Source: Mucor racemosus (lineage: Eukaryota; Mucoromycota; Mucoromycetes; Mucorales; Mucoraceae). Taken from it: a DNA stretch of 64,000 bases. Positions 1 through 11,026 of the stretch are shown here, piece by piece (position 1 is the first letter of the stretch; the number at the start of each line of letters is the position of its first letter). The position numbers and the translations under genes are program-made. Location: assembly GCA_027405735.1 (NCBI GenBank), contig JAPEHQ010000005.1:1674001-1738000 (forward strand), in the 5' to 3' direction. Under the pieces are notes generated by a model. That model made no database searches. It worked only from the letters and a program-made list of their open reading frames with translations, and was not told the origin of the DNA.

Positions 1-1088
1 ATTACAATTTTCTAGTTTACTGTTGATAGTTTTTTGTTATTGCTTAAAAAAATTCATGACCCTATTATTATTATTACCATTTAAATTATAATTGTTAAAC
101 TGATTGATTCATACAGCAGTATATCATATTACTATTTCGATCGCATTGGTAGAGAAGATTATACAATTGATGTCTGCATTTAACACTGGTGGATTGGAAA
201 GTTGGTGTCTCTCTTTAGTTTGATGAATAATGCGTACTTTGGTTTTCCAGTATAATTCTAGGTTGCAGTGGAATTACATACTAAAAACGCTTGATAAAAA
301 TAAAACAACCTAAATTTCAAGTGTCGCTCATAAAATATGATGCCACTTGAAATGTGAACAACGAGAATAAACAAACGCTTCAATTGAACACAATAACAAA
401 CGCATGCTAAAAATATGAAATACCCTTTTTGAACCATACATGTCGTGTAGATGATAGCACCCTTGATCACGGCGCAATCAATTACAAAAATGACATATAT
501 ATATCAAAACAGGATTCTATCCAAATCAATAATGATAATAAACAAAGATATTAATTTAGTCAACTACTCATCTATATCGAAGTTGCACTATCAATATAAA
601 TAAGATTCAAGCATATAAAAACTACCCCTTAAAAATCAAGGTTACATAAAATAGATATAACAGAAATAAACAAAACAACCATTTCCCAAAAAGATCGATA
701 TTGTCACACTTGACATACAATCCCTTATGGTCAATGCTCTACACAATTTACCCCTTGAAATATCAAATCAATAACAATGTACTCAAAACTGGAAGATTAC
801 TAAATATATATCCATTCAAGTCTGATGGTATCCAAGTTCTCCAAATCACTATAAATACCCTCATACTTTTCAATTATTTTAACTCTTCAGAAATCTTTTG
901 TAATAAAAACTTTAGCTGATTATAATTGTATTTCTACTGCTTTTATTTTTATATTTTTTTTATTTTAGTAAATAATAACATCGTAATTTACTGCAAGTTC
1001 TTCTCAACGAATATGAATCCAAATGACCTGCCGTTGCAACGCCAGGTACTTCTAGCGCTGATCCACAGAATTGCAAGAGGTTTAGCCT
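1..1088. other. AT-rich intergenic sequence, no gene seen
   Basis: No exon-like stretch with a recognisable protein was found. The open frames here are short, AT-codon-rich and without family signatures. A slightly GC-richer patch at about 1008-1088 directly abuts the inverted LTR; it reads open on both strands but matches nothing I recognise. Confidence 0.5.
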
Positions 1089-1623
1089 TGTCGTATATTT
1101 TCAGGTTTGATAAATAATACTTAAAAAAGAATACAATCAAAAGAGAATGAGTAATGAATCGGTTATTCAACTGTATAATAATAAAAAAAAGATATCGTTC
1201 ATTTAGATATAAAAGTATGGTCTTTTATATTGATGTGACATTGTGATCCTGAGTTGCAATTTAAGGCACTATTGAACCATTAGATCTGTTTGATAGTAAT
1301 ATATGATGGATTGAAATGGATCAATCATGATTTAACTGTCCTTGCAGAGATTGAGAGTTGCTTTATTTCAATGCTGCGCTAATTGTGCTTGGATGTTGAT
1401 TTGATAGCTACTTGATTGATTAACCGCTGGAATGAAGTAATATGGTGTCATAATTGATGTCCAAGTGTTCTTGGTAATTACTGGATTAAACTTAGTACGC
1501 TAGGAGTTTCTTATATCTGATATCAAGACTTTGCACTTCAATACATGTCGTAGTCAATAGATTGTGAGATTTATAGATACTGTTGTAGAAGGTGATACAT
1601 ATGGTACTTGGTGGCATACAACA
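1089..1623 (-). mobile_element. Solo LTR, family A (inverted copy)
   Basis: This 535 bp block is the reverse complement of the 536 bp LTR at 45412-45947 and of the LTR at 63176-63940. On the plus strand it starts TGTCGTATAT and ends ATACAACA, so in its own orientation it is TGTTGTAT...ATACGACA, a TG...CA terminus. A TATAAAAG box lies inside, as expected of an LTR promoter. The flanking 5-mers (AGCCT left, TAGTA right) do not match, so the target duplication is lost or the copy was rearranged. No internal retrotransposon region is attached. Confidence 0.75.
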
Positions 1624-2000
1624 TAGTATATGATTCATATTTTTGCCAATGGTCACTCTTCCAAAAAAAAGCCGAACAATCTCCGGAAGCGGCCATCTAA
1701 TAATATTTTCAGGCTTTAAATTTTTAGAAAAAATTACCGGACAGCCCGGACCCGGTTGTTTAAATATTCCAAGCAGCTATAAGATGCAGGTATCGAAATT
1801 TTATACAAAAATTAAGGTTCGACTGTATTGCTATTAATTATTCAAAGGCTTATTTTAAGTAAAGCGTAAATACCACCTACAACATCATTATTAGCCTAAT
1901 AACGGGTTTAACTTGAAAAGTATAATATGATACAACCGGATTCAAAAAAAGTCCATAAAATCACAAATTTAAAGCATTTATATATAAAAGCACTACGGCC
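1624..2000 (+). repeat. Dispersed repeat F, copy 1
   Basis: Direct copy of 61813-62211, about 80-85% identical by eye. It contains an imperfect internal triplication around the motif GATGCGG / GAAGCGG, each followed by an AAATATT-like stretch, and a CCGGACAGYCCGG partial palindrome. No convincing protein is encoded. Its left edge coincides with the end of the inverted LTR. The class of element is unknown. Confidence 0.65.
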
Positions 2001-2320
2001 AATCTGTGCTGCACAAGATGATTTTGTTGTGTCCAGGCGGGCTGCACACCATAACCTGATGAGGTGTTGCCCCCACTGAATAATTGCTAAAAAGATAATA
2101 AGATGCACATGGGCACAACAAAAGAAACTGCACATGAGCATAACGAAAAGCCTGTGCGTGTAGAATTATAGATTCTGTCCGTGTGCATGACATTAATCCC
2201 ATGTGTGCATAATAGTAGAGTTTCCCATAAGCATATCATTATTCTTATTTGTGCATAACAATAAAATCTCACCATGAGCATAATAATGTGTTGATTGGGT
2301 GGGCACAAATTGGTTTGTAC
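2000..2320. repeat. Degenerate tandem array of a 22-29 bp motif
   Basis: Motifs of the type TGAGCATAAYRA or GTGCATAACA recur roughly every 22-29 bases through this stretch (near 2105, 2133, 2205, 2232, 2254, 2275 and 2322), with flanking CACATG or CCCATG. The copies are diverged. Short open frames on the minus strand are by-products of the repetition. Confidence 0.45.
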
Positions 2321-3186
2321 ATGAGCATCGTGCCGTTCTCAAAATTCCATTGCATTTTTTTACTGGAATGGGGTTTTAAATTACATTTTCTTTTATTAAT
2401 ATAGATTATGGACAATAATACAATTCAATGCGTTGTTGATGTAGAGATGTAGAGCAATACATGCAAGAGCTAATATATTTACGATTATTATTATCTGTAA
2501 ATATGTTTATAGCTATAATAATGTTTACAGCAACAATGGTTTTTGCTTGAGCATGAAATTAAATAACACTTACTGCTTAAATTTATATGCAAGCCAAATT
2601 TTAAGCTACAGTATAAACGCTACTTTTTTATCACTCATAATATTTAAACAGGCTAACCCTCTTTAATCTTATTATTTTAGTTTACTATTGTCAGCTGTAA
2701 AAAAAATTGGTTTCAAGTATAGCTACGATCAAAACTATGGTTATTAGACAAGACATTAGGTTATTCTTTTTTTGTTTCTATAATATTTGAAACTTTATTA
2801 CTTTTCTGGAAGATTTCATGGGATTGTAACTAGTTTTACTTTTTTATTGATTAGACATAAATATAATTGCCTTAGATCTGATCTGGTAATCAAGAAATAC
2901 ATTCAACAATACAGTAGTAAACAATGATATTTGATCTTGAAATGTGTTTAAATAAAAATATCAGTCTTTAATATAGACTGCTACATATATGAAAAACATT
3001 AGTTTCCTGTGTTGTTAGAATGCGTATCCAGATAAAACAAAAGAATACCATCTTGATAGTCTGATATGCCTTATCAAACGGTGAATATATCATTGGAAAA
3101 TATGAAAACAAAAAGAGAGAAACAACACACATAGAAAAGGGGTTTCAAGGCTTTACATTATTTAGCGCAATTAAAACCCTGTTAAA

Positions 3187-3387
3187 TTGCTCATTTCAGC
3201 CAATGTAAAAACAGCATCACAATGCATGAACTATATATTATTAAACAAACTAGGCAATATCTGTTATCATAGAAGCATGCATTTTTTTACCAGAAAACCC
3301 GTCTGTGGTATCATACATTCATTAAAAAATTACAAAAGCGAGCCGCAGAGCGACACCGTAATTGAGCATAATAGCAAGATTGAATAG
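3187..3387 (+). pseudogene. Conserved short ORF of repeat R1, copy 1
   Basis: An open frame of 66 codons with no AUG start. It matches the frame at 47033-47221 and the degraded equivalent near 44380-44555. Shared protein features are ISANVK near the start, a cysteine-containing LGNICY / IGNVCY segment, and IIHSL followed by a basic tail. The function was not recognised. It may be a remnant of an element-encoded protein or simply sequence preserved by recent copying. Confidence 0.35.
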
Positions 3388-4090
3388 CTAAGTCTACTAT
3401 GGTATATCTAAGTTTTAAATAAAAAAGCGTTTTTTTTTTTTTACTTTTCTTATATTTAACCATGTACGATCTGAAAATTCAGACTTTGTAGCGGACATTT
3501 TCGGGACTCATTTTTATCCTTACCAACACTCATGATTTTGATCAAAAAATAGAAAAATCAAATTTTGATACCAAAATCAACGTTTAAATATACTACATTG
3601 TGAGAGAAAATTGTAGCTATGAGTAATACACATTATATGAAAGCTTAATAATAAATGTTAAGTAATGAAACTTTGTATTTTTGCCCCAAAAACGGATTTT
3701 TGGTTAAGGGATTTTCATGTAATATTTTGCAATAAAAAAGGTTGTTATTTTTTATTGAGCAGATAGAGTACTAAAGTCTGTATATGTGCGTATTTTTTGT
3801 TTTTATAACTGGTAGTATAATTAACTCTAGATTTGCAAAACCAGAAAAAAAAATTTAAAAAATGTCAAAATTGATGATCTGGACAAGAATAATTTTCTAA
3901 ATTAATATTCCGCATATAAGCCTTGTAAGTCTTAAAAATAAGAGATTTTATAATACTTGAGAACTTTTTTAAGAATTTACGATGTTGTACCCACTCGATT
4001 CAAGCTTATTACTGTAAATATTTACATATTATGTTAATATTATGTAGTAGTTATTAGATGATAATATAGTCCTACTTGATAATTATTGCG

Positions 4091-4330
4091 CTAGAGGTGA
4101 TTCACATTAAGTTTTAGTGTTACGTCTCCAATATCATAAATATAACCATAACCATCACTGGAACCTATTATTGCCACCTTTTTACCCTCTTTGTCCCAAG
4201 CCCATTTATTCAATGCGTTACCAGAACCAACATAAGTACTTACAAATGGTTTCTAGGCATTTGCATTCAAATTCCATAAATTAAATTGGCTGGTTCTATC
4301 TAAAGTAGTATCAAACGTATCATCAGCCCG
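4091..4330 (-). pseudogene. Cytoplasmic dynein intermediate chain fragment (WD40 C-terminal part), copy 1
   Basis: Reading the minus strand gives FNLWNLNANA, an in-frame TAG, then KPFVSTYVGSGNALN, WAWDKEGKKVA and SSDGYGYIYDIGDV before a stop. The order of an LWNLN blade end, a GSGRALN linker, a GKKVA strand and a SDG.(I/V)YIYD(I/V)G strand is characteristic of the last WD40 blades of dynein intermediate chain (DYNC1I/nudI family). The internal stop and the lack of the rest of the gene make it a captured, non-functional fragment. It is part of repeat R1 and appears in all three copies. Confidence 0.7.
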
Positions 4331-5040
4331 CCTTATGGTAAATGTCAATCTAAAATCAGAAACATCCCACTATCCCACTGTCATTGTTATAAGCTATGAA
4401 AAGCTTGATTTTTAATAATACAGCAATTAAATAAAAAACAAAATGATACTAATAGCATATGGTGAGTATTTAACATCTAAGTAAGTTTGATAAAGTATGC
4501 TTTTAACCCCTTTTAAAAATCCTGAAGCAAACACAACGTCTTGGCCCTGTAATTTCTATCCATCAAAATGTTGCGATTTCCATTATACAATAAATGCACC
4601 ACCTTTTATCAACCTTGACCTCGATGTACATTGGGTGTCAGTTTTTTACCAGTTGTGTTTTCTCTAATTCATTAATATTCAGTCATATTGAACGATGATT
4701 TGTAGCATTGCTAAAAAAAAAAAAAAAAGAATACACGCTTCAAGAATTGTCCGCATATCAAATTATGCGATTTAGTAGCAATGATTGTACTTAATAACTA
4801 TGCTTTTTGAACCTATTGATGTTAATCAGAATGATTAGTTCTTTCATTTAAAAGTAAGCTTTGCTTTATACATTTACATTCACCAATTTTTCTGTTGTTA
4901 GATATCGACTTTCGACCAAAATGCGTTGATTATAACGTATATGGTGTAACAAAATGACTAAGCCTTGGATGCTTTTTTTGTTCGAAAAAAATATTATAAC
5001 ATGCCCTAACATTAACAGTTAATAATTCGTTTTAATAAAT

Positions 5041-5860
5041 TGGTGACACTTAAGAAGTGCTACGGTTGGAGTTGCATCGTTGTGTGCTACAATCACTTTC
5101 AAAGGAGTCGAAAAATTTATGTCTAGCAAGCTTCAATATAAAAAAAAGTTGTCAAGATTATATATAAATATATAAATATATATATATATACATGTGCACA
5201 TTAGTAACTAATGCGATGTTTTATTCAATTACTACCTCGCAGTTCAAATCTCAAGAAATATATAGAATCGAAAATACCATTGATTTGTCACAATGATAAA
5301 CCTGTTTTCTTTCAATGCAAAACCCAAAATTTCAAACTACTATAAATAATAACATGTCAAGAAAGTATGTTAATAGGTTTATATGTAAACGTATATGTGT
5401 CATAATTGTATAGACATTAATTACGCCTTTCTAATGCAACAAAATTATCATTTAATTTTTGAGAAAATGACAAACCTATACTATTTTCATAATGCTTGAA
5501 TTGATCAATCAAACAAATCACATTTGGAAAAAACCCTGATTACATACATTGGATTTAAAATGCCATTGTCCAGCAAATACATACATAGTAATGATGATTC
5601 ATTCAAGTCAATGATGCTCTCCTTATCTTGCTTGTGATATATAGAATACACACACACACACACACACAAAAAGGCTCTTATATGCAGATAATTGCATATA
5701 GACGCTATGCATTATGCTCCTATTTTTATTTAGTTCTTCCTTTCTTACTCACTCTCTTTTTTTTTTGTATGTATGTATATTATTATATACTCTTATATCA
5801 TGTATAATTATAACATCTTTCTTTTTTCTTTTCTTTGTTTTTTTTTAAAAAAATCAAAAG
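5041..5860. promoter_or_regulatory. Upstream region of the CLIP-170-like gene
   Basis: AT-rich intergenic DNA with a (CA)10 microsatellite at 5649-5668, (TA)-rich stretches near 5160-5190, and a long pyrimidine-rich tract from about 5725 to 5845 just before the start codon. The pyrimidine tract resembles fungal 5' UTR or core promoter sequence. No defined factor site was recognised. Confidence 0.4.
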
Positions 5861-8717
5861 ATGTCTCATCAATATCATCCTCATCATTATAATAGTAATA
5901 GTAAAATTGCTCGCCCGTCTTCCATTGCATTACCAGCATCAACTATTCAACCGACACAAACAATAACAAACAATGGCAACAAAAAGAAACAAATAAAACA
6001 ACCCGATTCTCGTTTATCAAAATCTCATTCAATGCATCGATTATTGTTACAAGATGAAGATATCGAAGAACCAATGCATCGTAGAGCATTATTAAGTCGT
6101 GCTACGACAACGCCAATGCCTCGACCATCTAGCCTGATTAAACGGTTTTCAGATCATACTGCAATGAAGAGATGTACATCATTAATGAATCCGCCTTTAA
6201 AGCAATCTATCTCAAACACTACAGATAACGATGGTGGCGACCTCGTTTATAACAACAATAAAAAAGAACAGCATGATTTCAGATTGGGCCAAAGAGTATG
6301 TGTCCCTAGCCATAATGTTGTTGGCACAGTAAAGTATTTTGGTGAAACAAAGTTCAAAGAAAAAGGTGTTTGGGTTGGCATCGAATTAGATTTACTAGGC
6401 ACTGGTAAAAATGATGGATCAATTCAGGGGTAAAAATCATATTGTATATAATTTAAATGTTTGAAATCAATTTTACAATGATAACTGATCCCTTTTCTCT
6501 CTCCCCCATCCACCCCCTTTTTTTTCATACTTTTTTCCCTCTCTTTATAGTGTTCGTTACTTCTCCTGTGCTCCTAATACTGGTCTTTTTATCTTGGCAA
6601 CCAAAGTAATTGGCCTTGAAGATAACCACAAAAAGAAAATTATACCTCGAATTAGCAAAACAACAGCAGTTGCTACAACAAAAAAGAGCCAATCTTCATC
6701 TACTAAAAGAAAAAGTATGATTATTACATCTTCAACCACAACAACAAGCAACAGTAGTACATCAACGACTACAGCCACCTCAAAATTAACCAGTACACCA
6801 AAAAGAAATCGATCTGCAACAACCACAAATGCTCCATTGAATCCAAGTAAATCAGCTCGTACATTGTCTAATCGTTCATCCAATGCTCCATTACCTACGC
6901 GTAGTACTCCATCTGGTACTACAAAAAAGACATCTACATCTACAAAAACGAGTAAACCTGCTCTCAAAAAGTCATCATCAATGAATACGAGTAGTGCAGA
7001 TTGCTATCATCGCCATAATCATCACTCACAACAGCATCAATTACAACAAACACAATCACAGCCGCAAAAACAAAAGAGACATAGCACAGATTTAGAATTA
7101 GAACGTGTACATGCATTACTTGAGAAATCAAGACAAGAGAAGCGAGCTCTTTCACAACAAATGGATGGTCAAGAAGCAGCTTGGGAACGTCTCGTCAGTG
7201 CTAAAGAAAGTTATGCTGTCCGTGTTCAAGAAAAAGATGATGAGATTGCTAGATTAAAACGACTTTTGGAAAACTCTAGCCAAGCAACACATGAGCTTGC
7301 TAAAATGTCCAGTGAACGAGATGCAGCACTTTCTAGAGCTTCCATGTCTGAAGCTATGGAGAAGCAACACAGCAAAGTTATTGAACGACTTGATTTACGA
7401 ATAAGAACAATGCAACAACAGCAAGAAACATTACAACAAAATCACGAGGCTACACAGCGTGATCATGCAGCACAAATGGATCAAGTTCGTAAACAATTAG
7501 CTGAGCGAGATGAAGCAGCTGCTATTGTTGAGCGTGAATGCAGTGAACTTGGCCAAGATCATGTTAAAACAATAAAATCATTCGAGGCTTCTATGAAACA
7601 GCGCGAGGAAGAATATGCAGCTACATTATTCAATAAAGATTCTCATATTGCCAAATTACAAAATATGGTTAACGATTTAATGTATCCTTCTACCGCTTCA
7701 CCTATCGTTGAAGATGATACTACAAGACATCGATTAGAAGCACAATTAGAACTCACTACATTTGAACTTGATAAAGAAAGAGAACTCATTAAAGCACAAG
7801 CATTAGATATTGATCAACTTAAAGATGAAATCAAGCGACTCCATCGAGTTTCAGTATGTTCCTCATCTGATTTTTACCAACTTCGATCTGAATTAGAGCA
7901 TGAAATTGAAGATAAACGACGAATCATGGAAGAAGCTAATGCTGCGTTAGAAATCCAAGCTAAATTGGAAGAAGAAAATGAACGTATCAAGTTGACAAAT
8001 GAAAAGACACGACGCGATTTAACTGATGTATTGCGAAAATTAGCAACTACAGAAAAAGAACGAGGATCTGCTGATTTAATTGCAAAGAATAATCAGCTTG
8101 AAGCAGACAACGAAAGACTTTATTTACAACAAAAGCAAACAGAACATGAATGTATGCGACTCATGGATGAATTACTTGCTATTGAAAAAGTTGAATCTAC
8201 ATCAGTAGAAGCCATCAATGATGATAAAATGTATCGGCGTGAAATTGAACAGCTAAAACTTCAAGTGAATCGAGAAGTTAGACGATATGAAGATTTAGAA
8301 CAAAGCAAAGAAATCAAAATTCATAAACTTTACAAGGAATTATCAGATTTAGAATCGCTCGTAGAAAATAAAGTATTTAACGAAACAGAATTGGAAGAAG
8401 CTATCGAATGCGAAAAACGTAAAGTAAGAATGTTGGAAGGCCGATTACGTGAAGTAGAAGAAGAAAAGAATAGAAGGTTACCAATACATGCACCTTTATC
8501 ACCAACATCTCCACAATATTCTTTATTTAATAGACAACATCAACAGAAAAGATCATCAACAGGATCATTTTCTTTAATGACAAGCATTAGCATGGACACT
8601 GTATCTGACCATGGTAACTTATTGGAAAGTGTATATTGTGAAATATGTGAAGAATATGGTCATGAAGTTATGACATGTAACGCACATAAACAAAAACCTG
8701 TGACAGATATAAATGAC

Positions 8718-8748
<31 letters not shown>

Positions 8749-8909
8749 GTAATAATTATGGCAGATCTTCTGTAAGTTATGATTACAAGTTTTATCAATA
8801 TATTATATATTCTAACATTTCTTGATTATTATAGTATTACTGTGTTAATTGTGATGTATTTGACACACATCCAACTGAAGATTGCCCAAATCAAGATGAA
8901 ACATTTTAG
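5861..8909 (+). CDS. CLIP-170-like microtubule plus-end tracking protein
   Basis: Predicted to bind growing microtubule ends and link them to cargo or cortex (CLIP1/Tip1/Bik1 family). Exons 5861-6429, 6551-8771 and 8835-8909 give 954 residues. A Ser/Thr-rich basic N-terminus precedes a single CAP-Gly domain at about residues 140-205, with the diagnostic GKNDGSIQG motif; intron 1 cuts the domain directly after it. A low-complexity basic linker follows, then a long coiled coil at about 370-850. The tail has an aspartate run (8716-8748) flanked by two zinc knuckles, YCEICEEYGHEVMTC and YYCVNCDVFDTHPTEDCP, the second in the last exon alone. Two C-terminal knuckles are the CLIP-170 signature. Human CLIP-170 has two CAP-Gly domains; here I see one. 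The start is the first in-frame ATG after a pyrimidine-rich leader. Confidence 0.92.
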
Positions 8910-9479
8910 ATTTCGAGTAATTAGTAATATATATATATAGAATTTATGTACATGTATATGTATTTGTGTATGTATATGTGTATTTCTTAAATCATTCCCT
9001 CCAAAAAACAAAACAAAAACGTATGTGTTAGCTAGCTATAAACGTATTTGACATACATATACATACATATCATGATTAAATAAACAGTTTTGACTATAAA
9101 ATACAATTGCAGATGCGATTTATTAAAGATTTTTTCTTCAGACATTGATTACAGTTCTTCCGCTGAAAAGTGTTTAAAGGGTTTTTACAGATGTTTTTTG
9201 AGAGATAAAAGCTTAAAACTATATTTAAGCATTATTAAATATATCTTTTACAAGCATGCATCTTTTACTTTACAAAACTATAGCTTAAATCAAGAAAATT
9301 ATACCATTAATTGCCTTCAAACAAGATAAAATCAACAATTTATGCTGCGACAAAAAAATACGGTTAAATTGCACAACATGATGCGCAAAATATGCACATT
9401 ATACTGAACTTGCATACATGTTCTGAAAGCAGCTGAAAATGTCTTTATATATATAGTATATCAATAAGGTATAGGTATG
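8910..9479. other. Convergent 3' intergenic region
   Basis: Lies between the stop of the CLIP-170-like gene (+) and the stop of the PPZ-like gene (-), so it should hold both 3' UTRs. AT-rich, with ATGTAC/TATGTA-rich repeats at 8930-9070. A 79-codon frame at 9090-9329 has no family signature and was not called. Confidence 0.5.
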
Positions 9480-10912
9480 TTATGTAGTAGTAGATGATGT
9501 CTGCACATCTTCGTGTTCTTCAGGTACAGTTGCAGGATCAATCATAGGAGGACTAATAAGGAGGTTAATATAAATGAATCATATTTATGATATTCATAGT
9601 TTTACCTTGGTCGACGACCTTTATTCTTTTGTGCTTCTTGTATTTTAGCAGCGGAAGGATGTTCCATTGGAGTCAATAATTCAAAACTGCATAATAATTC
9701 TTCATTAATACTCATAATAGCACCAAAATTATCAAATTCGCCACAATAATTTGGAGCACTAAATACAGTAACTAGTGTTCTTTCATTAAAGAATTGATAG
9801 CCATCTTCTACAACCATATGAGCTCTACACACTAGATCCAAATCATGTTTTGATAAAAATTCATTAACGATTTTTTTACCAAAACAATAAGAAACACCTC
9901 TTTCATTATCTTCCCATTCAATAGCAGTATCAGATGGATCAGACCAAAGTAGATCATTTAATAACCCATATTCAGGTACATCAGTTGGTCGCATAATATT
10001 TCGTACATCATCCATTGTATGCAGAGATGGACTAAGGCCACCATGAACACAAAATATTTTCCCTGCTACCAATGCTGCAATTGGTAGTGTATTAAATACA
10101 TCCACAAATGTTTTCCATACTTTTGTATTTGTTCTTCTTTTGCATTCATCATAAAATCCATAAACACGAGTTACATTTGCACATTCATGATTTCCTCGCA
10201 ATAAAAAGAAGTTTTCAGGATATTTAATCTTGAAGCAAAAAAGTAGTAATATAGTTTCTAAGCTTTGTTTTCCTCTATCCACATAATCACCCAAGAACAA
10301 ATAATTTGAATCAGGAGGAAAACCACCCTGTATTTTCAGGATTTAATAATGCGAAATGAAATCCTCCCTCTTTACGTTTTTTCGACTTACCATTTCAAAT
10401 AATCGTATTAAATCATGAAATTGACCATGGATATCACCCAATATTTTGACGGGTGGATTTAATTCTATCAAACTAGACTGGCTCAAAAATACTTCTTGTG
10501 CTGCTCGACATATAGCTACAATTTCTGAATTTCTAAAACAGATGGATTTCGTCACTTTATTCTTGACACCAACGTCCATTAAACGATTAATGCATTCATC
10601 AATATCTAAATTCCAGCCTATTGATCTAATAGATGTTGCTGTTAATTGATTTTGCGATGTAAAAGTGAGTTGATTTTCCGCTATTGGGCTATGCAACGGT
10701 GGAGATATAGGCTGTTGATTCATAAAAGCATTTTGTGCTGCTGGTATATTAGTTGGTTTGTTATTGCCATTACTACTTCTTTGAATACTTGAATTTACAA
10801 GAATGGAGTTTACAGATGTTGCTGTGGCATTGGATATTTCATTATCTGGTATTTCAGATCTAACAATACTTGGTCTATTATCTTTTCTCTTTTTCGAAAT
10901 GTTATTACCCAT
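9480..10912 (-). CDS. PPZ-type serine/threonine protein phosphatase (PP1-like catalytic domain)
   Basis: Metal-dependent phosphoprotein phosphatase of the PPP family. Exons 10912-10391, 10327-9606 and 9552-9480 give 438 residues. The protein starts [10 protein letters not shown], a good N-myristoylation signal, followed by a Ser/Asn-rich extension of about 100 residues. The catalytic domain carries [10 protein letters not shown] (159-168), GDYVDRG (about 187-193) and RGNHE. An N-myristoylated low-complexity extension fused to a PP1-like domain is the architecture of fungal Ppz1/Ppz2, which control K+/Na+ homeostasis and cell integrity. The extension is shorter than in yeast Ppz1. The last exon encodes a Thr/Ser-rich tail. 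A 27 bp poly(dA:dT) tract sits 12 bp upstream of the ATG. Plain PP1 is less likely because of the extension. Confidence 0.88.
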
Positions 10913-10923
10913 AGTTTCTATAG

Positions 10924-10924
<1 letters not shown>

Positions 10925-10951
<27 letters not shown>
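10925..10951. promoter_or_regulatory. Poly(dA:dT) tract in the PPZ-like promoter
   Basis: 27 consecutive A on the plus strand, 12 bp upstream of the PPZ-like start codon. Only 114 bp separate this gene from the stop of the next gene upstream. Such tracts are known to exclude nucleosomes in fungal promoters; the role here is inferred. Confidence 0.45.
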
Positions 10952-10954
<3 letters not shown>

Positions 10955-11026
10955 GGAGGGAAAATTTTTATTTATTCTGTGTGAATATTATATTAACAGT
11001 GTACTACAATGTTGCAATTATGTTGC

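Larger units (their letters stand above)
2321..5040 (+). repeat. Repeat R1, copy 1 (about 2.7 kb)
   Basis: This block is repeated at 43510-45411 (copy 2, truncated on the right) and 45976-48990 (copy 3), and its right-hand part again at 60595-61270. Copies share a left portion from GTGCCGTTCTC onward, a short conserved open frame near 3187-3387, an AT-rich middle, a dynein intermediate chain pseudogene fragment on the minus strand, and a right portion with the motif AACATTAACAGTTAATAA. No transposase or reverse transcriptase was recognised and no clear terminal repeats were found, so the element class is open. A non-autonomous gene-capturing element is one possibility. Confidence 0.7.

Noticed and set aside
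926..1117. Small protein reading NPNDLPLQRQVLLALIHRIA
   Set aside because: Runs into the inverted LTR and has no recognisable relative; the GC-richer patch was noted but not called a gene.
4454..4560. Minus-strand stretch reading QGQDVVFASGFLKGVK
   Set aside because: Looks coding and has a weak counterpart near 48200, but too short and diverged to assign or to list as a separate pseudogene.
6557..6967. 136-codon minus-strand frame opposite the CLIP-170-like gene
   Set aside because: Shadow of the Thr/Ser-rich linker on the coding strand.
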